Assembly: GCF_004340785.1 (NCBI RefSeq)
Contig: NZ_SLXS01000002.1
Coordinates: 248,001 to 312,000 of the forward strand
Length of the DNA stretch: 64,000 nucleotides
Reading direction: 5' to 3'
DNA from: Tumebacillus sp. BK434
Lineage (GTDB): Bacteria > Bacillota > Bacilli > Tumebacillales > Tumebacillaceae
The notes beneath the pieces are model-generated. The model did not search any database and had not been told where the DNA came from. It worked only from the letters and a program-made list of their open reading frames with translations. Both the position numbers and the translations under genes were made by a program. Below, in pieces: positions 56,965 to 64,000 of the stretch; positions within the stretch are counted from its first letter, which is position 1; every line of letters begins with the position of its first letter.

Positions 56965-58172
56965 TGATGGATCGTTTTCTGCGCAACAACACGGTGGTCA
57001 AGATCCTGTCGGCGGTGCTTGCGATCCTGCTCTGGCTGATCGTGCAGCAGTCGGACGAGACCGGCACACAGTCCGGATTGACCGCCCAGCCGCAGCAGCA
57101 GTTGGAGAAAAACGTGGTCGTGCTGTACGACGAGCAGAACTACTACCTGGTCAAAGCCCCGAAAGTCACCTTGACCTTGCGCGGCTCCTACCTCGACATC
57201 ATGAACGCTGTGGCGCAAGGCGACGCGATCAAGGCGGTCGCCGATGCGTCCAAGCTCGGCGTCGGCACGCATGAGGTGCCCGTTTACGTGCACGGGGCGC
57301 CGGCAGGGGTGTCGATCGAAAGCGCCTCCGTGCAGATCGAGCTGGAGGCGGTGGAGAACCGCGAGTTCCCGATCGAGCTGCGCATGGAAGGGAAGCCGGG
57401 CGAAGGCATGGTGGCGGGCGACGCGCTCGTCTCGCCGAAGACGGTGATCGTCACCGGGGCCAAGTCGGCGCTGAACAGCATCGACCAGGTGGTCGCGACG
57501 ATTTCGCTGGATGAAGCGAAAGAAGTGATCCAGACCTCGGTGCCGCTGACGGCGGTGAACAAGAAAGGCGACCCGGTGCAAGGCGTGCGCCTCTCCCGCG
57601 ACCGGGTGGAAGTGAACATCCCGATCGTCAAGCCGTCCAAGTCGGTGCCTTTGCGACTGCAGTTCAAAGGCGACCTCGCGCCGGGCTATGCGGTGCAGGA
57701 AGTGAAGCAGTCCGGCACGGTGACGATCTTCGGCACGGCGAACGCGCTGGCGGAGATCGACTCCTACCCGGCGCCGGTGATCGACCTGACCGGGATGAAC
57801 AAGACGACGAAACTGACGCTGAAACTCGCACAGGTGGAAGGCGTGACCGAGGTGCAGCCGACCGAAGTGCAGGTCGAAGTCGTGGTCGTCGCAGCTGCCA
57901 AGCGGACGTTTGACAACATCGAAGTCAAAGTCACCGGGCTGAAAGCAGGGGAGAGCTACAAGGTCCTCGGCACCACCGAACGCGTGTCGGTCACCGTCGA
58001 AGGAGCGAAGAGCAAGCTCGACGCTTTGACGGCACAGGACATCAACGCATTCCTCGACCTGACCAACCAGCCGGGCGGCGAAGGCGAGATGCGCGTGCAA
58101 GTGAACTCGCCGAATTTCGTCAAAACGCTGGAAGTCACCCCGCCAACCTTGAAGCTGGAGATCCAAAAGTAG
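56964..58172 (+). CDS. cdaR: CdaA regulator CdaR (YbbR domains)
   Basis: Membrane-anchored extracellular protein that modulates CdaA. The 402-residue protein has one N-terminal helix (ILSAVLAILLWLIVQQS) followed by four YbbR repeats of about 80 residues (PKVTLTLRGSYLDIMNAV, PKTVIVTGAKSALNSIDQV, SGTVTIFGTANALAEIDSY, ERVSVTVEGAKSKLDAL). ATG 56964 shares a base with the cdaA stop codon; ATG 56967 is also possible. Confidence 0.94.
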   Translation: MMDRFLRNNTVVKILSAVLAILLWLIVQQSDETGTQSGLTAQPQQQLEKNVVVLYDEQNYYLVKAPKVTLTLRGSYLDIMNAVAQGDAIKAVADASKLGVGTHEVPVYVHGAPAGVSIESASVQIELEAVENREFPIELRMEGKPGEGMVAGDALVSPKTVIVTGAKSALNSIDQVVATISLDEAKEVIQTSVPLTAVNKKGDPVQGVRLSRDRVEVNIPIVKPSKSVPLRLQFKGDLAPGYAVQEVKQSGTVTIFGTANALAEIDSYPAPVIDLTGMNKTTKLTLKLAQVEGVTEVQPTEVQVEVVVVAAAKRTFDNIEVKVTGLKAGESYKVLGTTERVSVTVEGAKSKLDALTAQDINAFLDLTNQPGGEGEMRVQVNSPNFVKTLEVTPPTLKLEIQK

Positions 58173-58177
58173 ATCGT

Positions 58178-58214
58178 GCGCCGGAGCCGGTAAGGTCCCT
58201 CCGGCGCTTTTTTT
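58178..58214 (+). terminator. Terminator of cdaAR
   Basis: Perfect 9-bp stem GCGCCGGAG / CTCCGGCGC with a 12-base loop, then seven T. Confidence 0.88.
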
Positions 58215-58223
58215 CAGAAAGGG

Positions 58224-58250
58224 TGCAACCAAACGTTGGGCTCGTGCGTC
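58224..58250 (+). promoter_or_regulatory. Possible ECF-sigma promoter of glmM
   Basis: TGCAAC, 17-base spacer, CGTC resembles SigM/SigX-type sites (TGAAAC-N16-CGTC). The -35 has one substitution and the spacer one extra base, so this is tentative. Confidence 0.35.
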
Positions 58251-58399
58251 ATATAAGAGGTTGAAAGTTCATACATTCAGAGACACGTTGCACGGGCAAG
58301 GTGGAGGAAAAGATAGGGTATTGTGCAGAACGCCGTTCTGTGTGACAATAAATAAATTGAGAGTGAGTACCATTTTCTCAGTGAAGGAGCTATCGTTTC

Positions 58400-59752
58400 G
58401 TGGCGCAATATTTTGGAACTGACGGAGTTCGCGGTGTAGCCAACCTCGAACTGACCCCTGAATTGGCATATAAGTTGGGCCGTGCCGGTGCGCACGTCCT
58501 GACACAAGGCATCGATAAAGAACGCGCCAAGATCGCGGTGGGCAAAGACACCCGCATCTCGGGCGATATGTTAGAAGCAGCACTGATCGCAGGTATCATG
58601 TCGGTCGGCGTCGACGTTGTGCGCCTCGGCATCATCCCCACGCCGGGCGTGGCCTACCTGACCCGCTCGCTGGAGGCGGATGCGGGCGTGATGATCTCCG
58701 CATCGCACAACCCGGTGCCGGACAACGGGATCAAATTCTTCGGCGGCGACGGTTACAAACTGACCGACGCGCAAGAAGCGGAATTCGAGCGCCTGCTCGA
58801 CGCGGCGGTCGACGAACTGCCCCGTCCGACGGGCGAAAAAGTCGGCCGGGTCTACGAAGAAGTAGATGCAGGCCGGTTGTTCACCGAGTTTCAGAAGTCG
58901 ACGATCCGCAACCGTTTTGACGGCGTGAAGGTCGTGCTCGACTGCGGCAATGGTGCTGCGTCCTTCGTGGCGGCCGACGTGTTCCGCTCGCTCGGGGCAG
59001 AAGTCATTTCGATCTTCTCCGAGCCGACCGGCACGAACATCAACGTCGGCTGCGGCTCGACGCACCCGGAAGTGGTGCGCGAGGCGGTGCTCGAACACCA
59101 AGCGGCGCTCGGCCTATCCTTTGATGGCGATGCTGACAGACTGATCGCAGTCGATGAGCTCGGCAACATCGTCGACGGCGACTACGTGATGGCGATCCTC
59201 GCCACCGCGCTCAAACAGCGCGGCGAGCTGGAAGGCGACACGGTGGTGGCGACGGTGATGTCGAACATCGGCTTCCTGAAGGCGATGCGCGAACAGGAGA
59301 TCCACGTGGTCAAGACGGCAGTCGGCGACCGCTACGTGATGGAAGCGATGAAGGCGGACGGCTTCGTCCTCGGCGGCGAGCAGTCCGGCCACATCATCAT
59401 GCTCCAGCACAACACCACCGGCGACGGTCTGCTGACCGCGCTGCACCTGGCCGACATCATGGTTGAGTCCAAGCGGCCGATGAGCGCGCTGCGCAGCGTC
59501 ATGCAAAGCTTCCCGCAGATCATGGTCAACGTGCGTGTGGCGACCAAAGACGGCTGGAAAGAGAACGCGAAGATCGCCGCGGCGATCCAGCGCGTCGAAG
59601 AGATCCTCGGCGCGGACGGCCGCGTGCTGGTGCGTCCGTCCGGTACGGAGCCCTTGATTCGCGTGATGGCAGAAGGCCCGGAAGAAGAGTCCCTGCGCCG
59701 CTACGTGAACGAAATTGCCGATGTGGTGCGCGAGGAACAAGGCGAGAAATAG
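58400..59752 (+). CDS. glmM: Phosphoglucosamine mutase
   Basis: Converts glucosamine-6-phosphate to glucosamine-1-phosphate for UDP-GlcNAc. The 450-residue protein begins FGTDGVRGVAN, has the active Ser in ISASHNPVPDNGIKFF, the magnesium loop FDGDADR, the sugar loop GEQSGH, and the phosphate-binding RPSGTEPLIRV. GTG 58400 has GAAGGAG about 8 bases upstream. GlmM output also feeds PtmE in the legionaminic pathway. Confidence 0.97.
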   Translation: MAQYFGTDGVRGVANLELTPELAYKLGRAGAHVLTQGIDKERAKIAVGKDTRISGDMLEAALIAGIMSVGVDVVRLGIIPTPGVAYLTRSLEADAGVMISASHNPVPDNGIKFFGGDGYKLTDAQEAEFERLLDAAVDELPRPTGEKVGRVYEEVDAGRLFTEFQKSTIRNRFDGVKVVLDCGNGAASFVAADVFRSLGAEVISIFSEPTGTNINVGCGSTHPEVVREAVLEHQAALGLSFDGDADRLIAVDELGNIVDGDYVMAILATALKQRGELEGDTVVATVMSNIGFLKAMREQEIHVVKTAVGDRYVMEAMKADGFVLGGEQSGHIIMLQHNTTGDGLLTALHLADIMVESKRPMSALRSVMQSFPQIMVNVRVATKDGWKENAKIAAAIQRVEEILGADGRVLVRPSGTEPLIRVMAEGPEEESLRRYVNEIADVVREEQGEK

Positions 59753-59762
59753 AAGAGATGGA

Positions 59763-59812
59763 AAAAGGGCAGGGTGTGTACCCGCTTCCGGTGCACACCG
59801 AACCACCCTTTT
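59763..59812 (+). terminator. Terminator of glmM
   Basis: Imperfect long stem AAAAGGG-AGGGTGTGTACC / GGTGCACACC-CACCCTTTT with loop CGCTTCC, 11 bases after the glmM stop. The T tail is short. Confidence 0.65.
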
Positions 59813-59896
59813 GGCTGTTCGTGCATATATTCTTTGTAGGAGGTGATGCGGGGCGAGAGATGAGCGTTGTGCAAGACAGCAAGACCTATTTTTCAA

Positions 59897-60062
59897 AAAG
59901 CGCCTGAACTGGACGCACGGACGGAAACAGCGATCCAGTTGACGAGGTGGAGGAGTATCGAAAATCGGCGGATGCCTCCCGGTGTATAGCCGCACCGAAA
60001 GAGCGTTTTCGAAATCCGGCAGGTGACTGGCGGGACAAGAGATGCTTTGGCTACAACTGAGC
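59897..60062 (+). ncRNA. glmS self-cleaving ribozyme/riboswitch
   Basis: Cleaves the glmS mRNA when glucosamine-6-phosphate binds. Conserved core: AGCGCC at the cleavage site (between A59899 and G59900), GACGAGGTGGAGG, TATCGA, CGGCGGATGCCTCCCGG and GCCGCACCGA, plus a distal pairing region to about 60060. It lies 130 bases upstream of glmS. A TATTTTTC stretch precedes it. Confidence 0.95.
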
Positions 60063-60189
60063 GTTTAACAAAAAACAGGACAAACTGTTTGTGGCTGCTT
60101 ATGAACCGTTTTCATAAGCCTGATTTCCTATTGCCTTAGATAGGCGTTCAAACAGTGAGCTGTCCCACAATCGAGGAGGATTTTCATAC
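60063..60189. other. glmS leader downstream of the ribozyme
   Basis: Contains a GCTTATGAA / TTCATAAGC hairpin (60096-60120) and an outer pairing CAAACTG... with CAAACAG, then GAGGAGG at 60174-60180, the glmS ribosome site. No reading frame is supported. Confidence 0.5.
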
Positions 60190-62022
60190 ATGTGTGGAAT
60201 CGTTGGTTACATCGGGAACAAGCAAGCGCAAGACGTACTGTTGCACGGTCTGTCCAAGCTGGAATACCGCGGTTATGACTCCGCGGGCATCGCAGTTTTT
60301 GACAACGGCGGCGTGTCCTTGAAAAAGTCGGTCGGTCGCCTGGCGAACCTCGCCGAACTGGTCGACGGCCCGGACCGCATCTCCGGCTCTCAAGGCATCG
60401 GTCACACCCGCTGGGCGACGCACGGCCGTCCGTCTGATGAAAACGCGCATCCGCATCAGGACAACCAAGGCAACTTCACCATCGTCCACAACGGCATCAT
60501 CGAGAACTACATGCAGTTGCGCGATGAACTGACAGCGAAAGGTCATACCTTCCTGTCCGAAACGGATACGGAAGTCGTGGCACACCTGCTCGACGACATG
60601 TGGACGGGCAACTTCTTCGACACTGTGCTTGCCATCTCGAAGCGCATCCACGGCGCGTATGCGCTGGGCATCATGACCAAGCATGAGCCGGGCACACTGA
60701 TCGCCGTGCGCAAACAGTCCCCGCTGATCGTGGGTCTCGGTGACGGTGAGAACTTCATCGCGTCCGACATCCCGGCGATTCTCGAGTACACCCGCAACGT
60801 GTACATTCTGGACGACGGCGAAATGGCCGTTCTGACTGCAGATAAGGTAGAGACGTTTGATTTGGAAGGCAACCCGACGACCAAAGAGATCTACGAAGTG
60901 ACCTGGTCGGCCAGCGCCGCTGAAAAAGGCGGCTACGAGCACTTCATGCTCAAAGAAATCCACGAGCAGCCGCGCGCGATCCGCGACACCCTGACCGGCC
61001 GCATCTCCGAAGATGGCCAGAAAGTTGTGTTCGACGAGATCGCATGGCCGGCTGGCTACGCGGATCAGATCGACCGCATCCACATCGTAGCGTGCGGCAC
61101 CTCCTGGCATGCCGGGATGGTCGGCAAGCAGGCGATCGAGCGCCTGACCCGCATCCCGGTCGACTGCGAGGTCGCGTCCGAGTACCGCTACCGTGATCCG
61201 ATCGTGACGGAGAACACTCTGATCATCGTCATCACACAGTCCGGCGAGACGGCCGACACCATGGCCGCGCTGCGTGAAGCGAAACAGCAAGGCTCGCGCG
61301 TACTGGCGATCACCAACGTGGTCGGCTCCTCTGCAGCGCGTGAAGCGGACGATGTCATCTTCACCTGGGCAGGCCCGGAGATCTCCGTTGCCTCGACCAA
61401 GGCGTACACCACCCAGCTCATCTCCCTGTACCTCTTCGCAGGCTGGCTGGCACAAGAGCGCAAGTCCGCACAGGTGACCGAAGTACCGAGCATCCTGAGC
61501 GGCCTGAAGCAACTCCCGGAGCTGGCCGACATGGCGCTGCAAACCGCACCGTCCATCGAAGCGTTCGCGAAGAACTGGGCGGAGAAAGAGCACGCCTTCT
61601 TCATCGGCCGCGGCATGGACTATGCCGTGTCGCTGGAAGGGTCGCTCAAGCTGAAAGAGATCTCCTACATGCACGCCGAGGCGTATGCAGCAGGCGAACT
61701 GAAGCACGGTACGCTGGCGCTGATCGTGGAGGATATCCCGGTGATCGCGGTTGTGACTCAGGAGCAGCTGTATGAGAAGACTCTGTCGAACATCAAAGAA
61801 GTCAAAGCGCGCGATGCTTTTGTGCTGGCTGTGGCGTTTGAGGGCGATGAGGAGATCAAGAAGTCGGTCGATCAGGTGATCGCGATCCCGAGAGTGAATC
61901 CGTTCCTGTCGCCGGTGATCTCGGTGATTCCGCTGCAGTTGTTGGCGTACTATGCGTCTGTTGTGCGTGGGAATGATGTGGATAATCCGCGGAACCTGGC
62001 GAAGTCGGTGACGGTGGAGTAG
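60190..62022 (+). CDS. glmS: Glutamine-fructose-6-phosphate aminotransferase
   Basis: Makes glucosamine-6-phosphate, entering amino-sugar synthesis. The 610-residue protein starts MCGIVGYIG with the catalytic N-terminal Cys2 of the glutaminase domain (HTRWATHGRPSDENAHPH, VHNGIIENY). Two SIS isomerase domains follow (VACGTSWHAGMVGKQAIE, ITQSGETADTMAALREAK, FFIGRGMDYAVSLEGSLKL) and the end is NLAKSVTVE. GAGGAGG lies 9 bases upstream. Controlled by the ribozyme at 59897-60062. Confidence 0.98.
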   Translation: MCGIVGYIGNKQAQDVLLHGLSKLEYRGYDSAGIAVFDNGGVSLKKSVGRLANLAELVDGPDRISGSQGIGHTRWATHGRPSDENAHPHQDNQGNFTIVHNGIIENYMQLRDELTAKGHTFLSETDTEVVAHLLDDMWTGNFFDTVLAISKRIHGAYALGIMTKHEPGTLIAVRKQSPLIVGLGDGENFIASDIPAILEYTRNVYILDDGEMAVLTADKVETFDLEGNPTTKEIYEVTWSASAAEKGGYEHFMLKEIHEQPRAIRDTLTGRISEDGQKVVFDEIAWPAGYADQIDRIHIVACGTSWHAGMVGKQAIERLTRIPVDCEVASEYRYRDPIVTENTLIIVITQSGETADTMAALREAKQQGSRVLAITNVVGSSAAREADDVIFTWAGPEISVASTKAYTTQLISLYLFAGWLAQERKSAQVTEVPSILSGLKQLPELADMALQTAPSIEAFAKNWAEKEHAFFIGRGMDYAVSLEGSLKLKEISYMHAEAYAAGELKHGTLALIVEDIPVIAVVTQEQLYEKTLSNIKEVKARDAFVLAVAFEGDEEIKKSVDQVIAIPRVNPFLSPVISVIPLQLLAYYASVVRGNDVDNPRNLAKSVTVE

Positions 62023-62076
62023 TTGATTTAACAAAAGAGGCTATTTCTGTAGACTGACAAAAAGTTCTTTCTTTTT

Positions 62077-62117
62077 GACTGTATGCCGTGAATCAATCAC
62101 GGCATACAGTCTTTTTT
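62077..62117 (+). terminator. Terminator of glmS
   Basis: Perfect 15-bp stem GACTGTATGCCGTGA / TCACGGCATACAGTC with a 5-base loop, then six T. Confidence 0.93.
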
Positions 62118-62158
62118 ATAACGGGCGGCTTTTTTGGCGAAGCGATCTCAAGGTTGGA

Positions 62159-62429
62159 ATGAAGTTCTATAAGCAAGTGAACGTTCTGCGTCCATTTTGG
62201 GAGCAACAAGAAAGTAAGCAGACAATAGATGAAGAAATATTATGTGATACCTATAATAAACTCGGTAATTCCTACTTTCGATTAAATGACTCAGGAAAGC
62301 TTGGCAGCTTATCAGCAAGGGCAACTTCACGTTGAAATGTATGGATTACCACTCCACGATTATGAAAAGCCTATACATAAACAGTGGCTATGGAGTATAT
62401 TTTCTCCAAACAACAAACTGGGACTGTAA
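62159..62429 (+). pseudogene. Frameshifted TPR-protein remnant
   Basis: From ATG 62159 one frame reads MKFYKQVNVLRPFWEQQES and on to DTYNKLGNSYFRLND. After about 62288 the sequence continues logically in another frame (TQESLAAYQQGQLHVEMYGL) to a TAA at 62427. Joined, the two pieces give TPR-like helices (YNKLGNSYFRL + QESLAAYQQG). This is the 3' end of a TPR regulator broken by a frameshift. It lacks an N terminus and is AT-rich. Confidence 0.6.
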
Positions 62430-62614
62430 TGAGTACAAGAAATTGACGTTTGAACGAGCGAGATTGTTGACATTTGATAAGTTGGAGGAAGTCTTACAAA
62501 GAGCTGGCAGGTGAAGATCGGATCTTTTTATATTGTAGACGAAACGAAAAAGTCACCATTATTGGCTCAATATTGAGTAGCAGAGACAAAATGAAAGAAC
62601 TTTATTGTCGCTAA
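62424..62614 (+). pseudogene. Second frameshifted fragment
   Basis: One frame carries NEYKKLTFERARLLTFDKL and EEVLQRAG, ending at TGA 62512-62514. Another frame then carries GEDRIFLYCRRNEKVTIIGS and LSSRDKMKELYCR to TAA 62612. Joined at about 62505 they form one protein-like sequence without a start codon. No family recognised. Together with the TPR remnant it suggests a decayed gene cluster. Confidence 0.45.
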
Positions 62615-62684
62615 ACGGTGACAAGTCAACGGTAGAATGTGGCTTCCTGAGTCCATTATGAAAGAACATTCTTGTCATGCAACA

Positions 62685-62714
62685 ACTGCACTTTGAGGTG
62701 CAGTCCTTTTGTTT
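62685..62714 (+). terminator. Terminator in the remnant region
   Basis: Seven-bp stem ACTGCAC / GTGCAGT, loop TTTGAG, tail CCTTTTGTTT. It may have ended the decayed genes. Confidence 0.65.
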
Positions 62715-62788
62715 ATGTCATAAGAAATAGCAATACTCAAGGACGTAATTTCATGTATTAAAATATGAAATACGTCCAAGTACTATTG

Positions 62789-62816
62789 TAGACAATGACA
62801 AAAAATGAGTTATGAT
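62789..62816 (+). promoter_or_regulatory. SigA promoter of the right-edge gene
   Basis: TAGACA (62789-62794), 16-base spacer, TATGAT (62811-62816); each hexamer matches five of six consensus bases. It lies 52 bases before ATG 62869. Confidence 0.7.
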
Positions 62817-62868
62817 GTAGAATATGTTTTGTGAGAATGATTTTAACAAAAGTAAGGGAGATCATTAG

Positions 62869-64000
62869 ATGACAGTCCAACATTTTAAAAGGAATATCGA
62901 GGAGTTAAACAACATTCTTGAGGGTTTAGCTGACATGATTCATCTTTCGTTTACAAACATTCACGAGAAAAGGAGGATTCCTGACCGAGAACTTGTTGAT
63001 AAATTGATTCATGTGTACGCTACATTCGATTCAATAACACAAGAATTGCAATCGCTTATGGTTGTCAATGGTATTATGATGACTGAAGATGTAACTTGGT
63101 CAACATTAGATGATCTGGAAAACGCGATGTTTCAAATTGAAGGAACGTTAAAGCAAAAGCAACAAATTGCTGATGCTCTGCTTGATTTGGAGAGATTTAA
63201 CTTCGTTCGTTCAAGGTCTATTCAAGATGAGGAAATCCTTCAAGAAATTCGTCGTAATGCAGTATCACTGCGGGAAGAATGTCTTCAAGATACTGCGGAA
63301 AATTGGCAGTCGTTACTTGCTGCTGTTGAACCATATAAAGCTACTCTTTCGTTGCTTGAACCATTACGTGCGCTTGATGATCACATATGGGAAATTTATT
63401 ACAAAATTTTCACGGAGAATTTCCCTCATTTGGATATCCCTTTTAAACGCGGGCGACTTTATCTCGATTCTATTTCAATGTCAGACCATACTAATTTGGT
63501 CAATGACACATCCGCAACACAACAGTCTGTTATGGTAGAAGTGGCGAAAGAACATGTTGAACTTCAAGACGAAGCACTTAAATCGACAGATGTACTTTTA
63601 GACGATGTAAATGAGGCAGATGAAGAATTGGAATATGTAAATTCCGATCGGATCGAATATTCAAATGTATTGGCTTTAACGACATTACCCACGAAATTGG
63701 TTGGAAACAATCCGATTTGTCGAAATTATGTAGAATCATTAATCTCTGTAGTGTCTGAAGTAAATGAGAGTCAGTTTTGTAGCCAAGAATACAAAGTATC
63801 GGACTTCGAGAAAGTGGAAAATGCAGCTGTTTCGATTTCTGAATATGCTGAAGACAATCTCGATGGGATCTCTTCCTCTGAAGATAATAATTCTTGTATT
63901 ACGGACCATGTTGATGAAATTGTGGAAATCCAAGTTGGTGTACTGAACGAGGCTATGCAAGGTACTACAGTGGATCAACTTGAACTTGTTGTTGATAGCA
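62869..64000 (+). CDS. Unrecognised large acidic protein, 5' part
   Basis: An open frame runs from ATG 62869 to the window edge without a stop (377 codons). AAGGGAG lies 9 bases before the ATG, and a good promoter precedes it, so the start is well supported. The first 210 residues are helix-rich (NIEELNNILEGLADMIHLSF, NAMFQIEGTLKQKQQIADAL, RRNAVSLREECLQDTAENWQ, LLEPLRALDDHIWEIYYKIF). From about 215 on the protein is acidic and low in complexity (DVNEADEELEYVN, SEYAEDNLDGISSSEDNN), like a linker before a further domain. No membrane segment or catalytic motif is visible. Its AT-rich codon use contrasts sharply with glmS, suggesting horizontal transfer. Function unknown. Confidence 0.85.
   Translation, partial: MTVQHFKRNIEELNNILEGLADMIHLSFTNIHEKRRIPDRELVDKLIHVYATFDSITQELQSLMVVNGIMMTEDVTWSTLDDLENAMFQIEGTLKQKQQIADALLDLERFNFVRSRSIQDEEILQEIRRNAVSLREECLQDTAENWQSLLAAVEPYKATLSLLEPLRALDDHIWEIYYKIFTENFPHLDIPFKRGRLYLDSISMSDHTNLVNDTSATQQSVMVEVAKEHVELQDEALKSTDVLLDDVNEADEELEYVNSDRIEYSNVLALTTLPTKLVGNNPICRNYVESLISVVSEVNESQFCSQEYKVSDFEKVENAAVSISEYAEDNLDGISSSEDNNSCITDHVDEIVEIQVGVLNEAMQGTTVDQLELVVDS

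Noticed and set aside
1-64000. CRISPR arrays, rRNA, tRNA, insertion sequences or prophage
   Set aside because: No regularly spaced repeats, no tRNA-like cloverleafs, no transposase or phage structural genes were recognised on either strand.

Overview
The window reads as chromosomal DNA of a motile, probably spore-forming Bacilli member. Gene content and order (degS-degU, comFC-yvyF-flgM-flgN-flgK-flgL-yviE-fliW-csrA-hag-fliD-fliS-fliT, sigW-rsiW, cdaA-cdaR-glmM-glmS with a glmS ribozyme, pst-phoPR) match Bacillales. The GC-rich coding DNA suggests an Alicyclobacillaceae/Tumebacillus-like genome; that placement is inference from style, not from a search. About 95% of the window is ordinary GC-rich, well-packed core DNA. 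Two parts differ: the hag-to-fliT block (about 29.8-36.0 kb) is visibly less GC-rich, and everything after about 62.1 kb is clearly AT-rich.

Layout. 1-3.4 kb: end of metK, a 57-aa zinc-ribbon protein, a YitT-type membrane protein and an XRE-TPR regulator. 3.4-10.5 kb: a signalling block with DegS/DegU, a small glycosyltransferase-like protein, a class I c-di-GMP riboswitch followed by a decayed exported-peptide ORF, a chemoreceptor and a GGDEF-EAL protein. 10.5-19.8 kb: the phosphate regulon (Pho box, pstS-pstC-pstA-pstB-phoU, recD2, phoP-phoR). 19.8-24.6 kb: a DUF4287/DUF5655 protein, DegV, ComFC and a dehydratase/ketoreductase/ketosynthase trio. 24.7-36.0 kb: late flagellar genes, including the FliW-CsrA-flagellin control circuit, the filament cap, chaperones, an unusual winged-helix regulator and a Maf-type glycosyltransferase. 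36.0-42.3 kb: a phased cluster of DnaA-box-like sites, then a six-gene legionaminic-acid pathway. With Maf next door, this is most likely the flagellin glycosylation system.

42.3-50 kb: two small minus-strand genes, YhaO/YhaN-type nuclease-ATPase genes, arginase, and a secreted mosaic protein with discoidin, cohesin and dockerin-like modules. The mosaic gene is bracketed by two nearly identical terminator sequences. 50-53 kb: assimilatory sulfate genes cysH, a TauE-type exporter and sat. 53-56 kb: sigW-rsiW with a perfect autoregulatory promoter, and an MFS exporter. 56-62 kb: cdaA-cdaR-glmM, the glmS ribozyme and glmS. 62.1-64 kb: an AT-rich segment with frameshifted remnants and the 5' part of a long, unrecognised acidic protein that runs off the window.

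How it fits together: c-di-GMP (GGDEF-EAL, riboswitch), DegU, the chemoreceptor, FlgM and FliW/CsrA all act on motility. GlmM/GlmS supply amino sugar for both cell wall and legionaminic acid. CdaA/CdaR and SigW/RsiW handle envelope homeostasis. The most unusual items are the phased DnaA-box array, the discoidin-cohesin-dockerin protein flanked by duplicated terminators, the legionaminic pathway lacking a visible LegH, the ApeP-like fatty-acid trio, and the foreign-looking open gene at the right edge.
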